Source: Amycolatopsis regifaucium (GTDB lineage Bacteria; Actinomycetota; Actinomycetes; Mycobacteriales; Pseudonocardiaceae). Taken from it: a stretch of 64,000 nucleotides of DNA. A program made the translations under genes and the position numbers. Positions 9,469 through 18,022 of the stretch are shown piece after piece. Under the pieces are notes generated by a model that was not told where the DNA came from, made no database searches, and saw nothing but the letters and a program-made list of their open reading frames with translations. The stretch's first letter is position 1. The number at the start of each line of letters is the position of its first letter. Location: positions 62,001 to 126,000 of the forward strand of contig NZ_LQCI01000050.1 of assembly GCF_001613935.1 (NCBI RefSeq), given 5' to 3'.

Positions 9469-10635
9469 ATGCCGACTGAACGTGACCACGACGTCGTGCT
9501 GTTCGGCGCGACCGGCTTCACCGGTGGCCTGACCGCGGAGTATCTCGCCGAGGCCGCACCGCCCGGTCTGCGCCTCGCGCTGGCGGGACGCGATCTCGGC
9601 AAGCTGGAAGCGTTGCGGGAGAGGCTGTTCTCGCTCAACGAGGAATTCGCCGGCTTACCGCTGCTGCGAGCCGACGTCTCCGACGTGAACTCGCTCCGCG
9701 AGGTGGCGGAGTCCACGAAGGTCGTCGCCACCACGGTCGGCCCGTATGTCCACTATGGCGAGCCGCTGGTCGCCGCGTGCGCCGAAGCCGGGACCGGCTA
9801 CGTCGATCTGTGCGGCGAGCCCGAGTTCGTCGACAAGATGTTCCTCGCCCACCACGCCCGCGCGGCCGAGACCGGCGCCCGGCTGGTGCACGCGTGCGGT
9901 TTCGATTCGATCCCGTACGACCTTGGCGTCCTCTACACGATTTCCCAGCTGCCGCAAGGAAAACCGGTCCGCATCGACGGATACGCGCGCGCGGGCGGGA
10001 TGCCGTCGGGCGGCACGTTCCTCTCGGCGCTGACGGCGTTTTCCCGGCTGCCCGCGAGTATCCGCGCCGCACGGGACCGTGCCGCGGCCGAACCACGTCC
10101 GGCTGGCCGCCGTGCGCGCGCCTCCTTCGGGGCACCGCATCGCAACCCCGACGGTTTCTGGGCGGTCCCGATGCCGACCCTCGACCCGAAGATCGTCGAA
10201 CGCTCGGCCACCGCGCTTCCGGCGTACGGTCCCGATTTCACCTACCGGCAATTCGCGGCGGTCAAACGGCTTCCGGTGGTGGCCGCCGGTGCCGCCGGCA
10301 TGGGCGTGCTCTTCGCGGCCGCTCAGCTCCCCCCGGCGCGGCGGGCGCTGTCGAACCTGCTGAAGCCCGGCGGCGGCCCGGACGAGGTCCGTCGGGCGCG
10401 GTCGTGGTTCTCCGTGCGGTTTCACGCCGAGAGCGGCGGTGAACGTGTCGTGACCGAGGTGTCCGGTGGTGACCCGGGCTACGGCGAGACGGCGAAGATG
10501 CTCGGCGAGTCCGCCGTGTGCCTGGCGCTGGACGAGCTGCCGGAGACGGCCGGGCAGGTGACCACGGCGACCGCGATGGGGCAGGCGCTGATCGACAGGT
10601 TGAGCGACGCGGGCCTGCGGTTCGCGACGCTGTAG
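9469..10635 (+). CDS. Trans-acting enoyl reductase / saccharopine dehydrogenase-like NAD(P)-binding protein
   Basis: A 388-residue protein with an N-terminal Rossmann fold (VVLFGATGFTG). It matches the mycobacterial trans-acting enoyl reductase family and other saccharopine-dehydrogenase-like proteins, including ACAEAGTGYVDLCGEPEF and HACGFDSIPYDLG. Mycobacterial relatives reduce enoyl groups during complex lipid assembly; whether this one does is unknown. The ATG at 9469 was chosen because the longer upstream reading runs through the previous gene in another frame. It likely shares a transcript with the GOLPH3-like gene. Confidence 0.82.
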   Translation: MPTERDHDVVLFGATGFTGGLTAEYLAEAAPPGLRLALAGRDLGKLEALRERLFSLNEEFAGLPLLRADVSDVNSLREVAESTKVVATTVGPYVHYGEPLVAACAEAGTGYVDLCGEPEFVDKMFLAHHARAAETGARLVHACGFDSIPYDLGVLYTISQLPQGKPVRIDGYARAGGMPSGGTFLSALTAFSRLPASIRAARDRAAAEPRPAGRRARASFGAPHRNPDGFWAVPMPTLDPKIVERSATALPAYGPDFTYRQFAAVKRLPVVAAGAAGMGVLFAAAQLPPARRALSNLLKPGGGPDEVRRARSWFSVRFHAESGGERVVTEVSGGDPGYGETAKMLGESAVCLALDELPETAGQVTTATAMGQALIDRLSDAGLRFATL

Positions 10636-10702
10636 CCGATGCCCGTGGAACCATCACCCTCGCGCAGGTCCTTCACGGCCGGGGCCGGAAAGCCACTACC
10701 AC

Positions 10703-11695
10703 TCACGAGGCGAGCAGGTCCTCAGCCGTCCGCGTGTTGATCACCCGGTCCGGCTCGATCCCCAGCTCGTTGGCCCGCGCGCAGCCGTAGACCAGCCAGT
10801 CCAGCTGCCCCGGCGCGTGCGCGTCGCTGTCGATCGCGAAGTCACAGCCCAGGTCCACGGCCAGGTTCAGCAACCGCGTCGGCGGGTCCCGGCGTTCGGG
10901 ACGGGAGTTGATCTCGACGGCGACGCCGTTGTCCCGGCACGCGGTGAACACCGCTTCCGCGTCGAACTCCGACTCGGGACGCTTCCCCCGGCCGCCCATC
11001 ACCAGCCGTCCGGTGCAGTGCCCCAGCACCCGGACGTGCGGATTCTGCACGGCGGCGATCATCCGCGGGGTCATCTCCCTGGCGGGCATCCGCAGCTTCG
11101 AATGCACACTGGCGACGACGAAGTCCAGCCGCGCCAGCAATTCCTCCTCCTGATCCAGCGTGCCGTCGAGGTGGATGTCGACCTCGATACCGTGCAGGAT
11201 CCGGAAGGGCGCCATCTGCTCGTTCAGTTCCGCGACGACGTCCATCTGCCGCCGCAGCCGCTCGGGCGAGAGTCCGTTGGCGACGGTCAGCCGCGGCGAG
11301 TGGTCGGTGAGCACCATCCATTCGTGGCCGAGCGCGCGGGCGGCCTCGGCCATTTCCTCGATCGGGCTCCCGCCGTCGGACCAATCCGAATGCGTGTGAC
11401 AGTCGCCGCGCAGCGCGGCCCGCATCGGCCCGCCGTCGGGCAGCTTCGGCTCGCCGATCTTCTCGAAGTACGCGGGACGGCGTCCGGCGAGGACGTCTTC
11501 GACGACGGCCGCGGTCGCCTTGCCGATATTCGGCAACGCGGTCAACGTGCCCGCCTCGGTGCGTTTGCGTAGTTCATCCGGTTCGACCTTGGCGATCACC
11601 GTGGCCGCCTGCCGGAAAGCCCGCACCCGGTAGGTGGGTTCGCCCGCGCGCTCCAGCCGGAACGCGATCTCCCTCAACGCCTGCGCCGGTTCCAT
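10703..11695 (-). CDS. PHP-domain phosphoesterase with helix-hairpin-helix N-terminus (PolX-like)
   Basis: A 330-residue protein. Residues 1-70 resemble the PolX helix-hairpin-helix region (LPNIGKATAAVVEDVL). Residues from about 97 form a PHP metal-dependent phosphoesterase domain, with DCHTHSDWSDG, LTDHS, GIEVDI, ASVHS, GHC and DSDAHA as the metal-binding motifs. The polymerase palm of full-length PolX is missing, so this looks like the nuclease/phosphatase portion without nucleotidyl transfer. The likely substrates are DNA ends or phosphorylated small molecules. It is followed on the same strand by a metallophosphoesterase and a GntR regulator. Confidence 0.83.
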   Translation of the reverse strand: MEPAQALREIAFRLERAGEPTYRVRAFRQAATVIAKVEPDELRKRTEAGTLTALPNIGKATAAVVEDVLAGRRPAYFEKIGEPKLPDGGPMRAALRGDCHTHSDWSDGGSPIEEMAEAARALGHEWMVLTDHSPRLTVANGLSPERLRRQMDVVAELNEQMAPFRILHGIEVDIHLDGTLDQEEELLARLDFVVASVHSKLRMPAREMTPRMIAAVQNPHVRVLGHCTGRLVMGGRGKRPESEFDAEAVFTACRDNGVAVEINSRPERRDPPTRLLNLAVDLGCDFAIDSDAHAPGQLDWLVYGCARANELGIEPDRVINTRTAEDLLAS

Positions 11696-11713
11696 GGCTA
11701 CCTGTCTACCCCG

Positions 11714-12217
11714 TCAGCGGCGTAGTGGCAGCTCATGCAGCGCGACATCGCACAACTCGCCGTCGCGGAGCTCGGCGGTCTGGTAGGTGCAGAACGGCTG
11801 ACGGCGCCGGTCCGTCGGCGAACCGGGGTTCAGCAGCCGCAGCCCCTTCGGCGTGACCGTGTCCCACGGGATGTGGCTGTGCCCGAACACGAGGACGTCC
11901 GTGTCCGGGAAGAGTTCGTCGCAGCGACGCTCGCGCCCCTGTTTGCCGCCGGTCTCGTGGATGACGGCCAGCCGGACACCGTCGAGTTCGGCTCTGGCGA
12001 CCTCGGGCAGCCGCTTGCGCAGCTCCTCGCCGTCGTTGTTTCCGTAGACGCCGATGAGCCGCTTGCTGCGGGCTTCGAGTTCGTCGAGCAGGGCGACCTC
12101 GACCCAGTCACCCGCGTGGACGACGACGTCCGCCGCTTCGACTTCGCGCCAGACCTGATCCGGCAGCGCCTTCGCGCGCGACGGCAGATGCGTGTCGGCG
12201 ATCAGCAGCAAACGCAT
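11714..12217 (-). CDS. Metallophosphoesterase, YfcE/MJ0936 type
   Basis: A 167-residue calcineurin-like phosphoesterase. Metal-binding motifs appear in order: DTHLP (a DxH variant), HAGDW, GNNDG and GHSH. The length fits the compact YfcE/MJ0936 class of bacterial phosphodiesterases. The substrate cannot be inferred. It starts 2 bp after the stop of the GntR gene and ends 18 bp before the PHP gene, so the three genes probably form one minus-strand unit. Confidence 0.87.
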   Translation of the reverse strand: MRLLLIADTHLPSRAKALPDQVWREVEAADVVVHAGDWVEVALLDELEARSKRLIGVYGNNDGEELRKRLPEVARAELDGVRLAVIHETGGKQGRERRCDELFPDTDVLVFGHSHIPWDTVTPKGLRLLNPGSPTDRRRQPFCTYQTAELRDGELCDVALHELPLRR

Positions 12218-12219
12218 GA

Positions 12220-12876
12220 CTACTCCCCGATGGACTCGAGAACACGGCCAAGGAAATCACCGATGTGGGCTCGCAGCAGCTCGGCCGCCCCCTCTGCGTC
12301 ACCCTTCTTCGCCGCCGCCAGCACCGCCTTGTGCTCACTCCATTCCTTGCGCCAGCTGGGATTGGCCTCCCACCCGACCACGCTGATCAGCGCGGCCCGA
12401 TCCCGGAGGTCGTCCAGCATCGAGACCATCAGCGGATTGCCGCAGCCGCTGTAGAGCGCGCGGTGGAACCGGCGGTTGAGCAGGCTGAGCGCGGCCTGGT
12501 CCTTGTCCGCGATCGCCGCCGACGCCTCCTTCAGCGCCTCGGCGGCGTCTTCGAGCAGCTCCGGCGAGCGGCGGTCCACCGATCGGCGCACGGCCTCGGG
12601 CTCCAGCACCATGCGGACGTCGTAGACCGACTTCGCCAGTTCCGCGTCCACCACGCATACCGACGCGCCCTTGTACGGGCTGAAAGTGACCAGGCCCGAG
12701 TTCGACAGCACCTTGAGCGCCTCGCGGACCGGCGTCTTCGACACCCCGAGCCGGGCCGCGAGTTCGGCTTCGATCAGCGGCTGACCAGGCTTCAACTCGC
12801 GGGTGAGGATGCCACGGCGGATCTCCTCCAGCACCACTTCGGTGCGTGAGGCGGGCAGGCTGAAGGTCGACGACAT
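12220..12876 (-). CDS. GntR-family regulator, FCD (FadR) subgroup
   Basis: A 218-residue transcription factor with an N-terminal winged helix (ELAARLGVSKTPVREALKVL). The C-terminal FCD effector domain carries RRFHRALYSGCGNPL. It is transcribed divergently from a sugar-acid dehydratase across a 35-bp gap holding a good dyad (12889-12902). Regulators of this class usually repress a neighbouring catabolic gene until a carboxylate or sugar-acid effector binds. Control of the dehydratase and autoregulation are therefore likely, but this is inferred from position. Confidence 0.9.
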   Translation of the reverse strand: MSSTFSLPASRTEVVLEEIRRGILTRELKPGQPLIEAELAARLGVSKTPVREALKVLSNSGLVTFSPYKGASVCVVDAELAKSVYDVRMVLEPEAVRRSVDRRSPELLEDAAEALKEASAAIADKDQAALSLLNRRFHRALYSGCGNPLMVSMLDDLRDRAALISVVGWEANPSWRKEWSEHKAVLAAAKKGDAEGAAELLRAHIGDFLGRVLESIGE

Positions 12877-12888
12877 GGGACAATCATA

Positions 12889-12902
12889 TATGAGATGTCA
12901 TA
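12889..12902. promoter_or_regulatory. Probable GntR/FCD operator
   Basis: The 14-bp dyad TATGA-GATG-TCATA lies between the divergent GntR and dehydratase genes. FCD regulators commonly bind short dyads of this kind. It is 10 bp before the dehydratase start codon, so binding would block its expression. Binding is inferred. Confidence 0.6.
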
Positions 12903-12911
12903 CTCGGGTTC

Positions 12912-14630
12912 ATGAGAAAACCCGAGGAACTCCGCAGCCACCGCTGGTTCGGCGGCGACGAACTACGCGGGTTCAGCCATCGGGCCCGGAGCAGGCAACT
13001 CGGCTACAACCCGGAGGAGCACCTCGGGAAGCCCGTCATCGCGATCCTCAACACCTGGAGCGACATCAACCCCTGCCATATGCACCTGCGCGAGCGCGCC
13101 GAACAGGTCAAGCGCGGCGTGTGGCAGGCAGGCGGTTTCCCGCTGGAGTTCCCGGTCGCGACACTGTCGGAGACCTTCCAGAAACCGACGCCGATGCTGT
13201 ACCGCAACCTGCTGTCGATGGAGACCGAAGAGATCCTGCGGTCCTATCCGATCGACGGCGCCGTCCTCATGGGCGGCTGCGACAAGACCACACCGGCCTT
13301 GCTGATGGGCGCGGCGAGCGCGGGCCTTCCCGCCATCTTCGTGCCCGCCGGCCCGATGTTGCGCGGGCACTGGCGCAGCGAGGTCCTCGGCAGCGGCACC
13401 GACCTGTGGAAGTACTGGGACGACAAGCGGGCCGGGTTGATCGGCGACGCGGAACTGTCCGAATTGGAGCGTGGCCTCGCCCGCTCCCCCGGCACCTGCA
13501 TGACGATGGGCACCGCCTCGACGATGATGTCGGTCGCCGAGGTGCTCGGCCTGAGCCTGCCCGGCGCGGCGTCGATCCCGGCGGTCGATTCGGCGCACCA
13601 CCGGATGGCCGCGGCGAGCGGCGCGCGCGTCGTGGACATGGTGTGGGAGGACCTCACCATCACGAAGATCCTCGACGAACGCGCGTACACCGACGCGATC
13701 ACCACCGTGCTGGCGCTCGGCGGCTCCACCAACGCCGTCATCCACCTGATCGCGATGGCCGGCCGCGGGCGGATCCCGCTGTCCATCGACGATTTCGACG
13801 CGATCGCGCGCCGGGTGCCGGTACTGGCGAACATCCGGCCCGGTGGCGACTGGCTGATGGAGGACTTCTACTACGCGGGCGGCCTGCCCGGCTTGCTCTC
13901 CCGGCTGACCGACCTGCTGCACACCGACCGCGTCACCGTCACCGGCCGGACCCTCGGCGAGACGCTGGAAACGGCGCGTGTGCACAACGACGACGTCATC
14001 CGTCCTCGCGAAAACCCTGTCGCCGCCGAAGGAGGCGTCGCGGTGCTGCACGGCAACCTGGCGCCGTCGGGAGCGGTGATCAAGCACATCGCCGCGGACC
14101 CCCGGCTGCTAGTCCACAGTGGACCCGCGGTGGTGTTCGAGGACTACCAGGATCTGAAGAAGCGCATCAACGATCCCGCGCTCGGCGTCACCGAGGATTC
14201 CGTGCTGGTGCTGCGTGGATCCGGTCCGCTCGGCGGCCCCGGCATGCCCGAGTACGGGATGCTGCCGCTGCCCGATCACCTGCTGGCCAAGGGAGTACGG
14301 GACATGGTCCGCGTTTCCGACGCCCGGATGAGCGGGACCAGCTACGGCGCCTGCGTCCTGCACGTCGCGCCGGAGTCCTACGCCGGCGGCCCGCTCGCAC
14401 TGGTCCGCGACGGTGACCAGATCACTTTGGACGTGCCGTCCCGGCGGCTCAGCCTCGATGTCGACGACGAAGAACTCGAACGCCGCCGGGCACAGTGGAC
14501 CCCGCCCGCGCCGCGCTACGAACGGGGTTACGGCGCGTTGTACACCGAACACATCACGCAAGCCGACGAAGGTTGCGATTTCGATTTCCTCGCACGAGTG
14601 GGTGATAACCCCGAACCTGACGCCCAGTGA
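12912..14630 (+). CDS. IlvD/Edd-family sugar-acid dehydratase (L-arabinonate dehydratase-like)
   Basis: A 572-residue Fe-S dehydratase. Cluster-ligand cysteines are visible in INPCHMHL, GGCDKTTPA and SPGTCMTMG, and GGSTNAVIHL is present. The GGCDKTTPA form and the PCHMHL context are typical of sugar-acid dehydratases rather than the dihydroxy-acid dehydratase of branched-chain amino acid synthesis. The reaction would be dehydration of an aldonate, such as L-arabinonate, to a 2-keto-3-deoxy acid in the cytoplasm. The divergent FCD regulator fits a catabolic role. No sugar-acid transporter or downstream aldolase is adjacent. Confidence 0.85.
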   Translation: MRKPEELRSHRWFGGDELRGFSHRARSRQLGYNPEEHLGKPVIAILNTWSDINPCHMHLRERAEQVKRGVWQAGGFPLEFPVATLSETFQKPTPMLYRNLLSMETEEILRSYPIDGAVLMGGCDKTTPALLMGAASAGLPAIFVPAGPMLRGHWRSEVLGSGTDLWKYWDDKRAGLIGDAELSELERGLARSPGTCMTMGTASTMMSVAEVLGLSLPGAASIPAVDSAHHRMAAASGARVVDMVWEDLTITKILDERAYTDAITTVLALGGSTNAVIHLIAMAGRGRIPLSIDDFDAIARRVPVLANIRPGGDWLMEDFYYAGGLPGLLSRLTDLLHTDRVTVTGRTLGETLETARVHNDDVIRPRENPVAAEGGVAVLHGNLAPSGAVIKHIAADPRLLVHSGPAVVFEDYQDLKKRINDPALGVTEDSVLVLRGSGPLGGPGMPEYGMLPLPDHLLAKGVRDMVRVSDARMSGTSYGACVLHVAPESYAGGPLALVRDGDQITLDVPSRRLSLDVDDEELERRRAQWTPPAPRYERGYGALYTEHITQADEGCDFDFLARVGDNPEPDAQ

Positions 14631-14788
14631 TCAATGGACAGAGGGACAGAGTGGCTGCTCACCCAACCGGGCGAGTTGCAAGCCGACAAACGGCGCCCCG
14701 TATCTTGAACGCACGTCCGGAACGCGGAGTAAGGCCCGGGCGTTCGACGTGCCGTCCGGCGACCTCGCCGGCCGTGGAGGGTGGAGAG

Positions 14789-16591
14789 TTGCCGCAAGAA
14801 CCGCGCTGGCCCGAGTCGCATGCCGAGCAGACGGACATACTCCCGGTCGTCAAGCCCGGGTTCGAGGAGTCTGCCACGCCGGGTGGGGACGCGCCACCGA
14901 AACGCCGTCGCGGCTATCGCAAGGCCGCCTTCATCGGCGGGGGCGTGTTCGGTCTGCTGGTCGTCGCGTACGCCCTCGACGTGCTGGTCTCACAGGGCAG
15001 CGTCCCCCGCGGCGTCACCGTCGCCGGGGTCGACGTCGGCGGGATGGACCGCACCGCGGCCGAGAAGGAGCTCAGGGGCGGCATCGAGCCGCGGCTGACC
15101 CGGCCCGTGAAGGTCGTCGCCGGAGACGTCGAGGAGTCGCTGGCGCCGAACGCGGCGGGCCTGCGCCTCGACTGGCCGGCCACCCTCGACCAGGCGGGCG
15201 ACCAGCCGCTGAACCCGTTCACGCGGATCGCGTCGTTCTTCTCGACCACCGAGGTCGGCGTCGTCACGCACACCGACGACGGCAAGCTCACTTCCGCGTT
15301 GGAGGGCCTGCGCGACAAGATCGACCGCGAGCCCGTCGAAGGCACCGTCAAGTTCGAGGACGCCAAGCCGGTCGCCGTCGAGCCGAAGACCGGGCAGAAG
15401 CTCGACGTCGAGGCCGCCAAGCAAACGATCCTCGACCGCTGGGCCACCGGTGAGCCGCTCACGCTCCCCGTCGCCCAGACCCCGGTCAAGGTGACGGCGG
15501 AAGCCGTCCACGCCGCCCTCGAACAGGTCGCGAAACCCGCCGTGGCGGCGCCGATGGTGATCAAGGGCGAGGGCAAGGACGCGATCGTCAAGCCCGAGGC
15601 CATCGCGAGCGCGCTGACCTTCGAGCCCGCCGACGGCGGCGTGCTGAACCCGAAGGTGGACAACAACAAGATCATCGAGGCCGCGGGCCCGCAGCTGAAG
15701 TCCACCGAAAAAGAGGGCAAGGACGCGCAGATCGTCTTCGAGGGCGGCAAGCCGACCGTCGAACCCTCCGAGGACGCCAACGTCGTCGACTGGGAGCCGA
15801 GCCTCAAGCCGGTGCTCGACGTCCTCAAGCGCGCGGCGCCCCGCGAGCTGCCGGTGACCTACAAGAAGACCCCGGCCAAGGTGACCACCGAGCAGGCGAA
15901 CCAGCTCGGCATCAAGGAGGTCGTCAGCGAGTTCAAGACCGGCGGGTTCGCCCCGGACTCGGGGACGAACATCCGGGTCGTGGCGCAGAAGGTCAACGGC
16001 GCCATCGTGAAGCCGGGCGAGACGTTCAGCCTCAACGGCTACACCGGGCCGCGCGGCGCGGCACAGGGCTACGTCGAAGCGGGCGTCATCAAGGACGGCG
16101 CGCCCGGCCGCGAGGTCGGCGGCGGCATCTCCCAGTTCGCGACCACGCTGTACAACGCCTCGTACTTCGCCGGGATGAAGGACACCGAGCACAAGGAACA
16201 CAGCTACTACATCAGCCGCTACCCCGCCGCGCGCGAGGCGACGGTCTTCCAGAACCACAACGGCGGCAGCGTGATCGACCTGAAGTTCACCAACGACGGT
16301 GACACCGGGGTCGCGATCCAGACCATCTGGACCCCGTCGGACATCACGATCCGGCTGTGGGGCACCAAGAAATACACCGTCGAGTCGATCCCTGGCGGTC
16401 GCAGCAACCCGTCCGACCCGCCGACGAAACCCGGCCCCGCCGAGAACTGCAAGCCCAGCAACGGCGCGCCCGGTTTCACCACGTCCGACACCCGGGTCAT
16501 CAAGGACGCCGCGACCGGCCGTGAGATCCGGCGCCACACCCGGAGCGTGCACTACAACCCGCAGCCGAAGATCACCTGCGGCACGGAGTAA
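14789..16591 (+). CDS. VanW-family protein with peptidoglycan-binding-like repeats, membrane anchored
   Basis: A protein of about 600 residues. An N-terminal acidic and polar segment is followed by basic residues (KRRRGYRK) and one membrane helix near residues 45-62. The outside part then carries repeated PG_binding_4-like modules. A VanW domain lies near residues 390-520, with VNGAIVKPGETFSLN and GGGISQFATTLYNA. VanW proteins occur in glycopeptide-resistance clusters and as actinomycete cell-wall proteins; their exact activity is unclear. I chose the TTG at 14789 because GGTGGAG lies just upstream; a GTG at 14774 is in frame too. A weak promoter candidate (TTGCAA, 19-bp spacing, TATCTT) lies at 14676-14706. 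Confidence 0.82.
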   Translation: MPQEPRWPESHAEQTDILPVVKPGFEESATPGGDAPPKRRRGYRKAAFIGGGVFGLLVVAYALDVLVSQGSVPRGVTVAGVDVGGMDRTAAEKELRGGIEPRLTRPVKVVAGDVEESLAPNAAGLRLDWPATLDQAGDQPLNPFTRIASFFSTTEVGVVTHTDDGKLTSALEGLRDKIDREPVEGTVKFEDAKPVAVEPKTGQKLDVEAAKQTILDRWATGEPLTLPVAQTPVKVTAEAVHAALEQVAKPAVAAPMVIKGEGKDAIVKPEAIASALTFEPADGGVLNPKVDNNKIIEAAGPQLKSTEKEGKDAQIVFEGGKPTVEPSEDANVVDWEPSLKPVLDVLKRAAPRELPVTYKKTPAKVTTEQANQLGIKEVVSEFKTGGFAPDSGTNIRVVAQKVNGAIVKPGETFSLNGYTGPRGAAQGYVEAGVIKDGAPGREVGGGISQFATTLYNASYFAGMKDTEHKEHSYYISRYPAAREATVFQNHNGGSVIDLKFTNDGDTGVAIQTIWTPSDITIRLWGTKKYTVESIPGGRSNPSDPPTKPGPAENCKPSNGAPGFTTSDTRVIKDAATGREIRRHTRSVHYNPQPKITCGTE

Positions 16592-16672
16592 TTCCCACCC
16601 GGACACGTTCACCGAACGCGCCCGGGGCGGTACGCTGAGTGGCTCACCCGACCGAACGGGGGTGGCCACCTC

Positions 16673-17884
16673 GTGACCTCGACGGCGACCTTCCGGCAGA
16701 TCCTCGCGGTCGGCGAACTGCGGGCGATCTGGTTCGCGGAACTCCAGTCGATCCTCGGCGACCAGGTGGCCAGGGTCGCCCTGTCGGTTCTGGTGTTCGA
16801 GCGGACCCAGTCGGCGACCTGGCCCGCGCTGACCTACGCGCTCACCTATCTGCCCGACCTGATCGGCGGGCCGCTGCTCGGCGGGCTGGCCGACCGGTTC
16901 CCCCGGCGCGCGGTGCTGGTCTGCTCCGACGTCGTCCGGGCGGTCCTGGTCGCCGTACTCGCGATTCCCGGGATCCCGCTGCCCGCGCTCGCCGCCGTGC
17001 TCGTGGTCGTGCAACTGGCCAACGCCCCCTTCACTGCCGCGCAGGCCGCGGTCCTGCCGTCGGTGCTGAGCGGCGACCAGTACGTCCTCGGCCAGTCACT
17101 GCTGAAGATGACCAACCAGCTCGGGCAGCTCGCCGGATTCGCCTTGGGCGGCGCGGTGATCGCCTCCGTCGGGACCAGCCGAGGGCTCGCCATCGACGCG
17201 GTGACGTTCGGTGTCTCGGCCATCGTCCTGCGGCTCGGCCTCCGCGCCCGGCCCGCTTCGGCTTCCGGCGGGCCGGCGACGTCGACGGTGCGACGGCTTT
17301 CCGCCGGTGCCCGCACCATCTGGCGTGACCGTCGGCTGCGCGCGCTGGTCGGCCTGGCGTGGCTGGCGGGCTTCGTGATCGTGCCGGAAGGACTGGCCGT
17401 GCCCTACGCCGCGGAGATCGGCGGCGGGGCGGTGACGGCGGGACTGCTGCTCGCGGCGCATCCGGCCGGGATCGTGCTCGGGGTGTTCGTACTCGGGCGC
17501 CTGGTGCGGCCCGAACGGCGCCTGCGGCTGGTCGGGACGCTGGCGCTCGGCGCGATCGTGCCACTGGCGGCGTTCGGGTTCCGGCCCTCGCTTCCCTACG
17601 CCGCCGGACTGCTCGTGCTGTCCGGCATGTGCGCGGCCTACCAGGTCACCGCCAGTACCACGTTCATGCGGTTGGTCCCCGACACCGAACGAGGCCAGGC
17701 CTTCGGCCTCGCCGGGTCGGGACTCATCGCCGTGCAGGGAATCGGGCTGATCGCCGGCGGCCTGCTCGTCGGCGTACTCGGTTCACCCGCGACGACGGTC
17801 TCGGTCATCGCACTCGCCGGTCTCGTAGTGGCTGTTCCGGCCACCCGGGCTTGGCGCCACGTGGCCCCTCTTCACCCCCTTTGA
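16673..17884 (+). CDS. MFS transporter, drug-exporter-like
   Basis: A 403-residue major facilitator with about 12 membrane segments. The first part (LQSILGDQVARVALSVLVFERT) and the loop GGLADRFPRRAVLVCSD, which corresponds to the MFS motif between helices 2 and 3, place it near the MFS_3/EntS-like exporter group. It would export a small molecule; the substrate is unknown. The start is GTG. No natural-product genes adjoin it, so a general efflux role is as likely as a specific one. Confidence 0.83.
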   Translation: MTSTATFRQILAVGELRAIWFAELQSILGDQVARVALSVLVFERTQSATWPALTYALTYLPDLIGGPLLGGLADRFPRRAVLVCSDVVRAVLVAVLAIPGIPLPALAAVLVVVQLANAPFTAAQAAVLPSVLSGDQYVLGQSLLKMTNQLGQLAGFALGGAVIASVGTSRGLAIDAVTFGVSAIVLRLGLRARPASASGGPATSTVRRLSAGARTIWRDRRLRALVGLAWLAGFVIVPEGLAVPYAAEIGGGAVTAGLLLAAHPAGIVLGVFVLGRLVRPERRLRLVGTLALGAIVPLAAFGFRPSLPYAAGLLVLSGMCAAYQVTASTTFMRLVPDTERGQAFGLAGSGLIAVQGIGLIAGGLLVGVLGSPATTVSVIALAGLVVAVPATRAWRHVAPLHPL

Positions 17885-18022
17885 CCGGAACCGGGTACTC
17901 ACCAGTTCTGCCCGCGCATGGAGCTCACCCCCTCCATTCCCCGAACCGGTCACGCGTGGTGCATCCACGCCTACCCATACAGCGTAGTGACACCTAGTAT
18001 CCAACCGATTACGTTCGACTCC

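Noticed and set aside
14627..14788. The upstream extension of the VanW gene (MINGQRDRVAAH...)
   Set aside because: It overlaps the preceding gene's end, lacks a ribosome binding site and is not protein-like. The TTG at 14789 with GGTGGAG is better.
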